Source of the DNA: Jeotgalibacillus sp. S-D1
Lineage (GTDB): Bacteria; Bacillota; Bacilli; Bacillales; Jeotgalibacillaceae
Assembly (NCBI RefSeq): GCF_004358665.1
Contig: NZ_SMZR01000001.1
Span: 620,001-684,000 of the forward strand
Length of the DNA stretch: 64,000 bases
Direction: 5' to 3'
In this document: in pieces, positions 45,431 through 54,146 of the stretch
How the letters are laid out: each line of letters opens with the position of its first letter
Numbering within the stretch: the stretch's first letter is position 1
Made by a program: the position numbers and the translations under genes
Notes under the pieces: model-generated
Database searches by the model: none
What the model saw: only the letters and a program-made list of their open reading frames with translations
What the model was told of the DNA's origin: nothing

Positions 45431-48400
45431 ATGGAAAGTTTGTTTAAGCAAGAAAAAGAAAAACTAATGCAGGAATTAGCCCGATTTTGGTCAATATGCA
45501 AACAGCATAATGATGAACTGCGGATAAAGAAAGTACATAAGTTAGCATATAAACTATACCAGGAGGAATTGATTGTTGCGTTTTGCGGTCATTTTTCAGC
45601 GGGTAAATCAGCCATGATCAATACCTTGATGGGTGAAGCTATACTGCCCTCAAGCCCAATTCCGACCAGTGCAAATCTGGTTGCCATTCATGTAGGCCAG
45701 AAAAGAAAAAATATACGAGTAACCCTAGCGGATGAACAAGTGATTGAACTGCTGCCACCGCTGGATCAATCGGTTGTTGGAGAACTTGGCAGAGAAGGCT
45801 TAAAAATCAAGAAAATCGATTTATACAGGTCCCGGTCGCTTGTACCTGATGGGGTAACTGTTCTTGATACTCCGGGAATCGATTCTGTGGATGATGCGCA
45901 TAAGCAATCAACCGAATCTGCTATACACTTGGCTGATCTTATTTTTTATGTGATGGATTATAATCATGTACAGTCCCAGATGAATTTTGAATATGTGCGA
46001 AATTTAATTCAGCATAACCGGCCGGTGCATGCCATTATTAATCAAATTGACAAGCATAGAGAAGAGGAGCTGGCTTTTGCTGTTTTTAAACAATCCACAG
46101 AGCAGGCATTCGCAGCCTGGAACGCAACGCCGCAATCGTTTCAATACACGAGCTTGAAAAAGATGGACCACCCTTTCAATGAAGTGGAAAACATCCAGTC
46201 ATACGTTAAATCTATGATGGAAAATCGAAAAAACATTATTATTGAAACAACCAAAAGCTCATTAAACATGTTAAAACATGAGCATCAGCAATACCTGGAA
46301 GAAGAACTGTCAGACATGCTGGATACATATGAAGATCTGCTGTCAGCAGATGAATTATTAAACAGAGAAAAGGTTTTTGCAGAAGAAGATTCCATGAAGA
46401 ATCTGCAGCAGTCCCACTCTGCTGAAGAATGGATTCGGGCTTTTGATGAAAGCAGTAGCAAAATGATTAAAGCCGCCTATTTGATGCCTGCAGAAGTGCG
46501 GGATAAAGCAAAGTTATTTCTTGAATCCAATCAGCCTTCATTTAAAGTCGGCCTGCTTTTTTCCGCTAAAAAAACAGAAGAAGAACGATTCAGAAGAACG
46601 AATAACTTTGTTGATTCCCTCCAGGAAATCGTCACGCAGCAGCTTGAATGGCATATGAAAAACAGCTGTTATGAGAGTGTGAAGGAAGCTGGAGCAGCCG
46701 GGCAGTCATGGTCAGAAGAAATAGAAAAACTATCCGTCCCGGTGACGGAAGAGTTTGTTCAGTCGCATATAAAAAAGGGTGCTGAAGTAAGTGGGGAATC
46801 CTTATTAAATTATTGTGAAGATATTTCAAAGTCCTTGCGATCAGCGGCGAAACGAAAAATGGACGCCATGAAAAATATTTTATTAAATGAACTTGAAGAT
46901 GAAATTGAAGAATATACCTTTCAATCGCAATCCAAATGGACAAATTTAAATAAAAAAGCAAACGCCTTAAGAAATATTGAACTGGCGGAACATCGTATTG
47001 AAAGTCTGAAGCAACGGAGGGAAATCGATTCTGAAAGTATAATCAATAATTGGCAGGACGAGTGGGTCTCAAATGATAATAATACCCGTAAGATCACCTG
47101 TATAGAGGAGATTATTAATAATCCTCATGACAAGGAATCAGCTCAAAAACAAGCGGTTGAAAGTAAGCCTTATTCTGAGAAACCACAAAATGAGAAGGAA
47201 ATTATCCATAATTTATCAACGGCTATAGGAGCCCTGGAGAATTTAAACGGATTTCAGCGGCAACGGGATTATTTAACAGAGAGAATTAACAAAATAGAAT
47301 CCAAGGATTTTACTATTGCTCTTTTTGGTGCTTTCAGTGCAGGAAAATCATCTTTTGCAAATGCATTGTTAGGCAAAAAAGTACTGCCTGTCTCACCAAA
47401 TCCAACCACTGCTTCCATCAACCGTATCAAGCCCCCTACCCGGGAAAATCCAGATGGAACAGTCCGCGTTCATTTTAAACAGCCAAAAGATCTATTAAGA
47501 GATTTAGAATTAATTTTGGAAGAATTCAGCCTTAAACCAGCTTCCCTGGAAGATGCCTACAATATGGTTGCTGAAGCACTGGATAAAAATATTCAGGGCA
47601 TGAATGCGAAAAAGAGTTTTCTCTCTGCTTTCTGGCATGGATGGCCGGTGTACAAGGAGCATCTCGGGCATAATTTAACAGTCAGTCAACAGGAGTTTGA
47701 AGGCTATGTGGCAAATGAAAATCAATCGTGTTTTGTGGAATCGATTGATTATTACTTAGTATCCCCACTTTCAGCTGAAGGCGTTACCATCGTCGATACC
47801 CCTGGTGCTGACTCTATTAACGCAAGACATACCGATGTATCATTTAATTATATAAGAAATGCTGATGCCATCTTATTTGTTACTTACTACAATCACGCTT
47901 TTGCACGCGCAGACCGGGAATTTTTAATTCAGCTGGGGCGTGTAAAAGAAAGCTTCGAGATGGACAAAATGTTCTTTGTGGTAAATGCCGCGGACCTGGC
48001 GCGTGATGAATCGGAAAAAAAGGAAGTTCTTTCGTATATAAAAGAGCAGCTCGTTTCATTTGGCATTCGATTTCCGCGAATTTATGGCGTCTCCAGCCTA
48101 CAGGCAATAAGTTCGTCTGAGCGTGACGTTAATGAATCGGGTATCATTCCATTTAATAATTCTTTCCAAAAGTTTCTAAAAAATGATCTCCAGGGAGTCG
48201 CTTTGCAGGCAGCAAAAACTGATACAATAGCAGTAGTCAAAAGACTTGAAAGTTTAATTCAAACATCTAAAGAAAGTGAACAGCTCAAAGCAAAAAGAAT
48301 AGAAAATCTGACCAGAGCGGATGAAGTTTTATCGAAGCAGTTTACAGCTCGTATTTTTGATTCGCTGAACGTAAGGTTTGAGCAGGAACTGGATGAGTTG

Positions 48401-49048
48401 TTAATTTATATGGAACAGCGGGTGTTCTTCCGCTTCTCTGATTTTTTTAAAGAATCCTTTCATCCATCGCTTTTTTATAATCAGTCAAACAGCAAAGCGC
48501 TGCAGGAAGCTGTCGCATTGCTGCTTGAAATGACGGGCTTTGACTTTGCCCAGGAATTGCGTGTAATCAACCACCGCATGGCGCTGTTTTTAGAGAAGCA
48601 GTTAAAAGAACAAATTCAGCTTGAATGGGAATCACTTGAACCACTTATCCCGGATGCAATAAAGCCGCCGATGCAGCTGAACGATTTAGAACTGCTTTCA
48701 TTTGATCCCTGGTTTTCAGACCTGGAGGCGGATTACTTTAAAAACGAGCTTGGGTTATTTAAAAATACCCGGAACTTTTTCGAGAAAAATGAAAAAAGAA
48801 TAATGAGAGAAGCATTGGAGAAAAAAATACGCAGGGAAGTTTCCGCATTAATGCCCGTAGAAAAGAAGCGCATAATGGAATGGAAGAACAGACAGCTTTC
48901 TACAGAAGGAGAAGAGTTGTATACTAAATGGAGGGATGACCTGGCAGAACAAATTGACAGCCAGTTAAAAGCGCTGCAATCATTCGAGGCAGTTGATGAT
49001 TGGATGGCTGCCTATGAGTCTATAAAAAACAGGAGCATTAATTTATGA
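45431..49048 (+). CDS. dynA: Two-headed bacterial dynamin DynA (YpbR)
   Basis: A 1205-residue dynamin-like protein with two fused GTPase modules. The first has GHFSAGKSAMIN near residue 53 (P-loop) and VLDTPGIDSVDDAH (switch II); the second has GAFSAGKSSFANALLG near residue 633 and TIVDTPGADSINARH. Each is followed by long helical stalk regions with coiled-coil character. B. subtilis DynA tethers and fuses membranes and protects against membrane stress and phage lysis. The ATG at 45431 has AAAGGGG 11 bases upstream. It overlaps the next small gene by 4 bases. Confidence 0.94.
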   Translation: MESLFKQEKEKLMQELARFWSICKQHNDELRIKKVHKLAYKLYQEELIVAFCGHFSAGKSAMINTLMGEAILPSSPIPTSANLVAIHVGQKRKNIRVTLADEQVIELLPPLDQSVVGELGREGLKIKKIDLYRSRSLVPDGVTVLDTPGIDSVDDAHKQSTESAIHLADLIFYVMDYNHVQSQMNFEYVRNLIQHNRPVHAIINQIDKHREEELAFAVFKQSTEQAFAAWNATPQSFQYTSLKKMDHPFNEVENIQSYVKSMMENRKNIIIETTKSSLNMLKHEHQQYLEEELSDMLDTYEDLLSADELLNREKVFAEEDSMKNLQQSHSAEEWIRAFDESSSKMIKAAYLMPAEVRDKAKLFLESNQPSFKVGLLFSAKKTEEERFRRTNNFVDSLQEIVTQQLEWHMKNSCYESVKEAGAAGQSWSEEIEKLSVPVTEEFVQSHIKKGAEVSGESLLNYCEDISKSLRSAAKRKMDAMKNILLNELEDEIEEYTFQSQSKWTNLNKKANALRNIELAEHRIESLKQRREIDSESIINNWQDEWVSNDNNTRKITCIEEIINNPHDKESAQKQAVESKPYSEKPQNEKEIIHNLSTAIGALENLNGFQRQRDYLTERINKIESKDFTIALFGAFSAGKSSFANALLGKKVLPVSPNPTTASINRIKPPTRENPDGTVRVHFKQPKDLLRDLELILEEFSLKPASLEDAYNMVAEALDKNIQGMNAKKSFLSAFWHGWPVYKEHLGHNLTVSQQEFEGYVANENQSCFVESIDYYLVSPLSAEGVTIVDTPGADSINARHTDVSFNYIRNADAILFVTYYNHAFARADREFLIQLGRVKESFEMDKMFFVVNAADLARDESEKKEVLSYIKEQLVSFGIRFPRIYGVSSLQAISSSERDVNESGIIPFNNSFQKFLKNDLQGVALQAAKTDTIAVVKRLESLIQTSKESEQLKAKRIENLTRADEVLSKQFTARIFDSLNVRFEQELDELLIYMEQRVFFRFSDFFKESFHPSLFYNQSNSKALQEAVALLLEMTGFDFAQELRVINHRMALFLEKQLKEQIQLEWESLEPLIPDAIKPPMQLNDLELLSFDPWFSDLEADYFKNELGLFKNTRNFFEKNEKRIMREALEKKIRREVSALMPVEKKRIMEWKNRQLSTEGEELYTKWRDDLAEQIDSQLKALQSFEAVDDWMAAYESIKNRSINL

Positions 49049-49218
49049 CTAAAAACTTTCACGCCTGTGCAACATGCATCCATTTTCAAGCGGTTAGGCG
49101 GGACAATGGAATGACCTATAGATGCAAGAGATTGGGTTTTGAAACAAAGCCCCAGTATAAATTTGATTGCTGGGTACCGATGGCGCATGTGAAAAAATTA
49201 ATGGATAAACAATTATAG
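49045..49218 (+). CDS. 57-residue Cys4 protein coupled to dynA
   Basis: A complete frame whose ATG overlaps the dynA stop (ATGA). The 57-residue product, MTKNFHACATCIHFQAVRRD onward, has four cysteines as C8-x2-C11-x15-C27-x14-C42, a pattern suited to a zinc knuckle or small iron-sulfur site, and a basic C terminus. Four-base overlap with a 1205-codon gene and even use of Cys argue for a real gene. I cannot name a family with confidence. It would be missed by callers that need 60 residues. Confidence 0.78.
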   Translation: MTKNFHACATCIHFQAVRRDNGMTYRCKRLGFETKPQYKFDCWVPMAHVKKLMDKQL

Positions 49219-49230
49219 GGGGTAGTTAAA

Positions 49231-50082
49231 ATGAGGCACACCGTTACAGCAGCATGGCTTGTTGAAAAATTAGATGATCCAAATGTAGTGATAATTGATT
49301 GCCGGTTTTCTCTTCAAAACCCTGAACAGGGAAAATCTGATTATGAAGCTTGCCATATACCAGGTGCTGTTTATTTTCATTTGAATAAAGATTTATCAGG
49401 AGTGGTCAAAGAGCACGGCGGACGTCATCCGCTTCCTGAAACAAACGATTTTAAGGAAAAAATCCAAGAGGCGGGTGTATCAGATTCTTCCGTTGTTGTT
49501 GTCTATGACAATGGTGAAGGGGCTTTTGCTTCACGGGGCTGGTGGCTCATGCGTTATTTTGGACATGAGAATGTTTTCGTTTTAAATGGTGGCATGAAAG
49601 AATGGGAGGCGCAAAAGTTTCCTGTAGATAAAGAGCTTCCCCGGCCTGAAAGGGGTAAATTTGATCCCAGTCCACAAAAACATATGATCGCGGATGTGGA
49701 GGAAGTTAAAAAAATTGTCGCTGGAAAAACAACTTCGATTTTACTTGATTCCCGTTCCTATGACCGCTATATTGGTCAGAATGAACCCATTGACCGGGTG
49801 GCAGGCCATATTCCCGGAGCGATTCATCGCGACTGGGTAAATGGAGTAGAGAAGGGATTTTTCCTGAAAGATGAGGAACAGGCGAACCGCTTTTCAGAAT
49901 GGGAAAAGGATCGTCCTATTGTTGTTTATTGCGGCAGCGGAGTAACAGCCACTCCAAATATTATTGCGTTGAATCAGGCAGGATTTACAAATGTAAAGTT
50001 ATACCCTGGCAGCTACAGTGATTGGGTTTCTTACGACGAAAATGAAATTGAACTTGGTGATTCCACTAATTTTGAGAAATAA
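49231..50082 (+). CDS. Two-domain sulfurtransferase (rhodanese / 3-mercaptopyruvate type)
   Basis: Transfers sulfane sulfur from thiosulfate or 3-mercaptopyruvate to a thiol or cyanide acceptor. The 283-residue protein has two rhodanese domains: an inactive N-terminal one (VIIDCRFSLQNPEQGKSDY, residues 18-36) and a C-terminal one with the active cysteine in VVYCGSGVTATPN. The CGSGVT loop favours mercaptopyruvate use over thiosulfate, but this is inference. The ATG has AGGGGG at good spacing, 12 bases after the Cys4 gene. Confidence 0.93.
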   Translation: MRHTVTAAWLVEKLDDPNVVIIDCRFSLQNPEQGKSDYEACHIPGAVYFHLNKDLSGVVKEHGGRHPLPETNDFKEKIQEAGVSDSSVVVVYDNGEGAFASRGWWLMRYFGHENVFVLNGGMKEWEAQKFPVDKELPRPERGKFDPSPQKHMIADVEEVKKIVAGKTTSILLDSRSYDRYIGQNEPIDRVAGHIPGAIHRDWVNGVEKGFFLKDEEQANRFSEWEKDRPIVVYCGSGVTATPNIIALNQAGFTNVKLYPGSYSDWVSYDENEIELGDSTNFEK

Positions 50083-50103
50083 GGTTATTTGAAAGGAGTA
50101 AGT

Positions 50104-50994
50104 ATGCAGCAAAAACACGTATTATTAATTGACGGGATGGCTTTGTTATTCCGCTCATTTTTCGCAACGGCCATTTCAAACCAATTTATGATTAACCGCC
50201 ATGGAAATCCGACGAATGCGATTCAGGGATTTCTTCGCCACTCACTAACGGCAATTGAGCAGGTAAACCCTACACATGTGGCAGTATGCTGGGATATGGG
50301 AAGCAAAACATTTCGCAATGAGGTTTATCAGGACTATAAAGCGAATCGACAAGCTCCCCCCATTGAACTTATCCCGCAGTTTGATCTGGTCAAGGAAATT
50401 GCCGCTCATTTTTCATTTACTAATATTGGCGTTTCCGGCTATGAAGCGGATGACTGCATTGGCACCATCGCAAAAGCTGCCGATGACAGCACCAAAGTAA
50501 GCATTGTCAGCGGTGACAAGGATTTGCTTCAATTATTAAAAAATAATGTGGAAATTTGGCTAGTAAAAAAAGGATATGGTGAATATGAACGGTTTGACCA
50601 ATCACGATTTGAAAGTGAGTATGGGATAACACCGGATCAGTTTATTGATGTTAAAGGGCTGATGGGTGATACGAGTGATGGGTATCCGGGTGTGAAAGGA
50701 ATCGGAGAAAAAACGGCATTTAAATTGATTCAGGAGCACAAAACAATTGACGGCATCTTGGAAAATCTCCACATGCTGACACCGGGACAGAAGAAAAAGA
50801 TTGAATCGGATCTTGATATGCTGCATCTGTCAAGAAGCCTTGCTGCTATTCATTGCGAAGTTCCTCTGCCGGAGGAATTATATGGTGAGTGGCTGGGTGT
50901 GCCCCATTCAGCAAATGAGATCATTGATTTGCATGAATTGAAATCTGTGCATCGCTTTCTGGTAAATTACAATTCAAAAGGGACTTTAATATGA
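50104..50994 (+). CDS. ypcP: 5'-3' exonuclease, Pol I N-terminal-like (YpcP)
   Basis: Stand-alone FEN-type 5' nuclease like the N-terminal domain of DNA polymerase I; removes RNA primers and flaps. The 296-residue length equals B. subtilis YpcP. Metal-binding acids lie in VLLIDGMALLFRS, GYEADDCIGTIA and SGDKDLLQLL; GDTSDGYPGVKGIGEKTA is the helix-hairpin DNA-binding block. The ATG at 50104 has AAAGGAG upstream; an in-frame TTG at 50089 does not. It overlaps the next gene by 4 bases. Confidence 0.94.
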   Translation: MQQKHVLLIDGMALLFRSFFATAISNQFMINRHGNPTNAIQGFLRHSLTAIEQVNPTHVAVCWDMGSKTFRNEVYQDYKANRQAPPIELIPQFDLVKEIAAHFSFTNIGVSGYEADDCIGTIAKAADDSTKVSIVSGDKDLLQLLKNNVEIWLVKKGYGEYERFDQSRFESEYGITPDQFIDVKGLMGDTSDGYPGVKGIGEKTAFKLIQEHKTIDGILENLHMLTPGQKKKIESDLDMLHLSRSLAAIHCEVPLPEELYGEWLGVPHSANEIIDLHELKSVHRFLVNYNSKGTLI

Positions 50995-51257
50995 GATCAT
51001 TGGAAGACTATTTAGCTGATTTAGACTCTAAAGGCTTCAAGCTGAATGATGAAGCCATTGGATTCATCTATTTTGGACGTAAATTTACAGATGCAACCGA
51101 TGAATTAGTCAAAATTGCGATTGAAATTACATTAAAATCTCAGCAGCGTTTCGATTCAAGTTTTTATATATCGGTATTGGAAGAAATTGTTCAATCTAAA
51201 TTTACCACCCGAAGAAAAGTACTTAATCATATCCGCGGGAAAGGTATAGCTATCTGA
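50991..51257 (+). CDS. Small DUF6123-type helical protein
   Basis: An 88-residue protein, MRSLEDYLADLDSKGFKLND onward, predicted helical, with a basic end (TTRRKVLNHIRGKG). It appears to belong to the DUF6123 family, with no known function. The ATG overlaps the exonuclease stop (ATGA), and a terminator with perfect stem starts at its stop, so it closes the ypcP transcript. Confidence 0.8.
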   Translation: MRSLEDYLADLDSKGFKLNDEAIGFIYFGRKFTDATDELVKIAIEITLKSQQRFDSSFYISVLEEIVQSKFTTRRKVLNHIRGKGIAI

Positions 51258-51283
51258 AAAAACCCCTCCAAGGAGGGGTTTTT
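51258..51283. terminator. Terminator at the convergent ypcP-operon/ypdQ junction
   Basis: A perfect 12-bp stem AAAAACCCCTCC / GGAGGGGTTTTT with an AA loop. It works in both directions; its right arm overlaps the stop codon of the minus-strand gene ending at 51282. Confidence 0.92.
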
Positions 51284-51668
51284 ATGTTAAATGAATCGCT
51301 TTTCTTGCTAACTCATCAGCTACTTTATTTTCTTTGCTTGGAATCCATTTAATAAAAAACAGCTCATACTGATCAAGCAGCGGAATCATTTTTGCTAAGT
51401 AATGGGCATATTGTTTATTCCGTATATAACGCTTTTCCACTGCCCCAAAAACAGCCTGCGAGTCAGTTTTACAAGAGATGATGCTGGTTTTGTATGGAAG
51501 GCAGAGCTGTAAACCGTGCAGAAGAGCCTCGTATTCTGCTTCATGATTATTAAGTTCCCCCAGCGGGATAGCATGCTTTTGAGTATCCCTGCCATTTTTG
51601 ATAAAGATACCAGCCCCGCTTTTACCTGGATTTCCAGCGCTTGCCCCATCGATAAAAAGTTCAATCAA
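51282..51668 (-). CDS. ypdQ: RNase HI-like protein (YpdQ)
   Basis: A 128-residue single-domain RNase H fold protein: LFIDGASAGNPGKSGAG supplies the first Asp, NNHEAEYEALLHGL the Glu, KTDSQAVF the second Asp, and ENKVADELARKA the last Asp, so all four catalytic acids are present. It probably cleaves RNA in RNA/DNA hybrids or relates to YpdQ. The start is TTG with AGGGGGTG upstream. It is divergent from another RNase H-like gene at 51770. Confidence 0.88.
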   Translation of the reverse strand: MIELFIDGASAGNPGKSGAGIFIKNGRDTQKHAIPLGELNNHEAEYEALLHGLQLCLPYKTSIISCKTDSQAVFGAVEKRYIRNKQYAHYLAKMIPLLDQYELFFIKWIPSKENKVADELARKAIHLT

Positions 51669-51704
51669 AATGACACCCCCTGTATTTTTTCATTATAGCC
51701 TTAC

Positions 51705-51734
51705 TTGCATAGGGGAACAATATCAGAGTAAAAT
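51705..51734 (+). promoter_or_regulatory. Candidate sigma-A promoter of ypeP
   Basis: TTGCAT and TAAAAT with an 18-base spacer, 36 bases before the ypeP GTG, in the divergent gap. Confidence 0.5.
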
Positions 51735-51769
51735 GAAGGAATAGTAAAATTACAAAAGGGGGATTTCTG

Positions 51770-52423
51770 GTGGAAGTTCGCATACATTTTCAATATAATC
51801 ATCCAAAGCTCCCGTCGGTTGGTTTAACATCAGATTGGATGGCAGAAAATGATTCTTTATTGTTTATAAAGGATTTAGAGAAAACAGGAAGAATGAAGGA
51901 ACTTGAAATAGAAGATGATCTTGGCCAGACCTGGACGTTAAAAGAGTTTAAAAAATTATTGGAAAAAACCGCAGAGGAAAAAACCAATGTCAAAATTGAG
52001 TTTGATGGCAGTTTTAACCCCGCGACGCTGGAAGCCGGAATAGGAGTTGTAATCCATTATTCTGAATCAGGCAATCTTATTCGAGTTCGTGAAAATGCCA
52101 AGCTGAATGGCATCAACTCAAATAACGAAGCTGAATATGCCGCTTTGTATAAGGGAATGAATCTTTGCGCTGAACTTGGCGTCAGTCATCAAAAAATTAA
52201 AATTATCGGTGATTCGCTGGTGGTCATTAACCAGCTTACAGGAGAATGGCCCTGTTATGAACCGGCTTTAAATCAATGGATTGATAAAATTGAATCGATC
52301 GGTCAAAAAAATATGCTTGTATTAGACGCAAAAGCTGTAAGAAGGGGAGACAATAAAGAAGCCGATAAATTAGCTTCTCAGGCGCTGGAAGGAATCAGCA
52401 TAAACAGCAGAAATGAACGGTAA
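51770..52423 (+). CDS. ypeP: RNase H-like protein with N-terminal extension (YpeP)
   Basis: A 217-residue protein: about 75 N-terminal residues of unknown fold, then an RNase HI-like domain with IEFDGSFNPATLEAG (Asp), NNEAEYAALYKGM (Glu), IIGDSLVVINQL (Asp) and DNKEADKLASQAL (Asp). All four acids are in place. The GTG start has AAAAGGGGG upstream. B. subtilis carries an equivalent ypdQ/ypeP pair in this area. Both genes here may process RNA/DNA hybrids; roles are not separated. Confidence 0.88.
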   Translation: MEVRIHFQYNHPKLPSVGLTSDWMAENDSLLFIKDLEKTGRMKELEIEDDLGQTWTLKEFKKLLEKTAEEKTNVKIEFDGSFNPATLEAGIGVVIHYSESGNLIRVRENAKLNGINSNNEAEYAALYKGMNLCAELGVSHQKIKIIGDSLVVINQLTGEWPCYEPALNQWIDKIESIGQKNMLVLDAKAVRRGDNKEADKLASQALEGISINSRNER

Positions 52424-52448
52424 AAACTTTTGAAAGGAGCTGATCTCT

Positions 52449-52625
52449 ATGGAAAGGAAAAAAGTTTTTGATGAGGTGGAGGAATTGTTTGCTACGTATT
52501 GCCAACACTGTTTGGTGAAAAAACAGCTCCGAGTAGAAAGAGGAAAAACAAAAGCACACCGGTTTTGCATTCAGGAATGTACCGTGGGCCAAAAAATCAA
52601 CCAGTACGGCAAACATTTGTCCTGA
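52449..52625 (+). CDS. ypeQ: Small zinc-finger protein (YpeQ)
   Basis: A 58-residue protein, MERKKVFDEVEELFATYC onward, with CQHC (Cys18, Cys21) and C40-IQE-C44 forming a plausible zinc ribbon; the basic middle section (KTKAHRFC) fits nucleic-acid binding. AAAGGAG lies at good spacing before the ATG. It matches the short zinc-finger gene ypeQ that follows ypeP in Bacillus. Partners and targets are unknown. Confidence 0.85.
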   Translation: MERKKVFDEVEELFATYCQHCLVKKQLRVERGKTKAHRFCIQECTVGQKINQYGKHLS

Positions 52626-52653
52626 AAAAAAAGCTGACGGTGTATCGTCAGCT
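52624..52653 (-). terminator. Intrinsic terminator of cspD (minus strand)
   Basis: Stem AGCTGACG / CGTCAGCT with a 6-base loop; on the minus strand it is followed by a run of about eight T. It overlaps the end of ypeQ. Confidence 0.85.
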
Positions 52654-52670
52654 CTTAAATAGTATGAGTT

Positions 52671-52871
52671 CTAAAGCTTTACTACATTTGCAGCTTGAGG
52701 GCCACGGTTGCCTTCAACAATATCAAAAGATACTTCTTGACCTTCCTCGAGTGACTTATAGCCATCTCCCTGGACTGCCGTAAAGTGTACAAAAACATCT
52801 TCTCCACCCTCAACTTCAAGAAAACCGTACCCTTTTTCGTTGTTGAACCATTTTACTTTGCCATTTTGCAT
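52671..52871 (-). CDS. cspD: Cold-shock protein
   Basis: A 66-residue single OB-fold nucleic-acid chaperone. RNP1 is [11 protein letters not shown]2 is VFVHF, and the start [16 protein letters not shown] is nearly that of B. subtilis CspD. It melts RNA structure and binds single-stranded nucleic acid. The ATG at 52871 (minus) has AGGAGGATG upstream; the frame continues upstream without a site. A promoter about 110 bases away gives the long leader typical of csp genes. Confidence 0.95.
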   Translation of the reverse strand: MQNGKVKWFNNEKGYGFLEVEGGEDVFVHFTAVQGDGYKSLEEGQEVSFDIVEGNRGPQAANVVKL

Positions 52872-52977
52872 GTAACATCCTCCTACAACTAAAAAGCACA
52901 GTACCGTGCTCAAGCCCCTATATTTATCATCCCAAACAAAAGGGCGGAAAAACAACCCTTTATCGTATGATGTTCTT

Positions 52978-53007
52978 ACTATACAACATAAGGAAAACAG
53001 GCGTCAA
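52978..53007 (-). promoter_or_regulatory. Sigma-A promoter of cspD (minus strand)
   Basis: Read on the minus strand: TTGACG, an 18-base spacer and TATAGT. The transcript would start near 52971, leaving a ~100-base untranslated leader before cspD. Confidence 0.7.
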
Positions 53008-53060
53008 GATTGTGATTGAATTTTCAAATTATTAAAAAGTGTGTGTGTGAACGAAAAATC

Positions 53061-53174
53061 TTGACAAACGACAACGAAAAATTTAAAGTTGCACTAAGGA
53101 AACTTTTGTACCCAGGGTGAATACTTTGTTGTATAGTCAATAAAATTTTTGCAAAAAAAGTTGCCTCAGTGCAA
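53061..53174 (+). promoter_or_regulatory. mntABCD control region with two MntR-like operators
   Basis: TTGACA at 53061-53066 is a candidate -35 and TATAGT at 53132-53137 a candidate -10, but they are not a matched pair. Site 1, AAGTTGCACTAAGGAAACTT at 53086-53105, and site 2, TTGCCTCAGTGCAA at 53161-53174, resemble MntR boxes (TTTGCCTnAGG-like imperfect palindromes). They sit between the -35 and the mntA ribosome site. MntR is encoded downstream of the same operon. Confidence 0.62.
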
Positions 53175-53208
53175 AAAATAAAGCAATGGCCAAAAGGAGT
53201 GTTTGAAA

Positions 53209-54144
53209 ATGAAAAAGCTTTTATTAGCTGTAATGCTGTTTGTATTTGGCGGAATAATATCAGGCTGTGCTGATGCCAATGAAACCGATAGTAAAAAGCC
53301 ATTACAGGTAGTTGCCACCACATCTCAAATAGGAGATTCGGTTCAGCAAATCGGGGGGGAAAACATTGAGGTAACCTCACTGATGGGGCCGGGGGTAGAC
53401 CCTCATACCTATCAAGCCACACAAAATGATATTCAAACGCTGCAAAATGCCGATATCGTATTTTATAACGGGCTGCACCTTGAAGGGAAAATGGATGAAA
53501 TTTTTGAACAGATTTCAGCAACAAAACCTGTACTTGCATTAGGAGAAGCGATTCCAGAAGAAAAGTTACTAAAAGATCCTGATAATCCGGGAGTGGTAGA
53601 TCCGCATATTTGGTTCGATATAAATCTGTGGAAAGAATCACTGGATAAAGCAGCAAATGAACTGGTAAAGCTGATGCCGGAAGATGAAGAAGAAATCCTA
53701 AGTCAAAAAGAGACATATTTTACTGAATTAGATACATTACTAGAGGAGTCAAACGATCAAATGGAAAGCATTGATCAACAGCAGAGAGTGTTGGTTACAG
53801 CACATGATGCGTTCGGTTACTTTGGCAGACTTTTTGATACCGAGGTAATTGGTTTACAGGGTTTAAGCACGGAAGATGAATTAGGGATAAGAGATATTCA
53901 GGACACCATTGATCTTCTGGTAGAAAGAAATATTCCATCTGTTTTTATCGAAAGCAGCATTAGTGACCGTTCCATTCAGGCTGTGATTCAGGGATCTGAA
54001 GAGTCAGGGCAGAAGGTCGAACTTGGAGGAGAGCTGTATTCAGATGCTATGGGCAAAGAGGGTACAGTGGAAGGCACGTATATTGGCATGTATAAACACA
54101 ATGTAAAAACGATTGTCGATGCTCTAAAAAAGGAGGCTGAATAA
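53209..54144 (+). CDS. mntA: Manganese ABC transporter substrate-binding lipoprotein
   Basis: Cluster A-I metal-binding lipoprotein for Mn(II) uptake. The signal peptide ends in a lipobox (GGIISGC, Cys22 anchor). Mature domains show SLMGPGVDPHTYQAT (first His), NGLHLEGKMDE, VDPHIWFDINLW (second His), LVTAHDAFGYFG with Glu/Asp downstream: SDAMGKEGTVEGTYIGM. Length 311; closest in pattern to B. subtilis MntA. The ATG at 53209 has AAAGGAG 9 bases upstream. Confidence 0.94.
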   Translation: MKKLLLAVMLFVFGGIISGCADANETDSKKPLQVVATTSQIGDSVQQIGGENIEVTSLMGPGVDPHTYQATQNDIQTLQNADIVFYNGLHLEGKMDEIFEQISATKPVLALGEAIPEEKLLKDPDNPGVVDPHIWFDINLWKESLDKAANELVKLMPEDEEEILSQKETYFTELDTLLEESNDQMESIDQQQRVLVTAHDAFGYFGRLFDTEVIGLQGLSTEDELGIRDIQDTIDLLVERNIPSVFIESSISDRSIQAVIQGSEESGQKVELGGELYSDAMGKEGTVEGTYIGMYKHNVKTIVDALKKEAE

Positions 54145-54146
54145 AA

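Noticed and set aside
45205-45447. 80-residue hydrophobic frame between ypwA and dynA
   Set aside because: It contains the ypwA terminator hairpin (45296-45326), lacks a good ribosome site and overlaps the dynA start in another frame.
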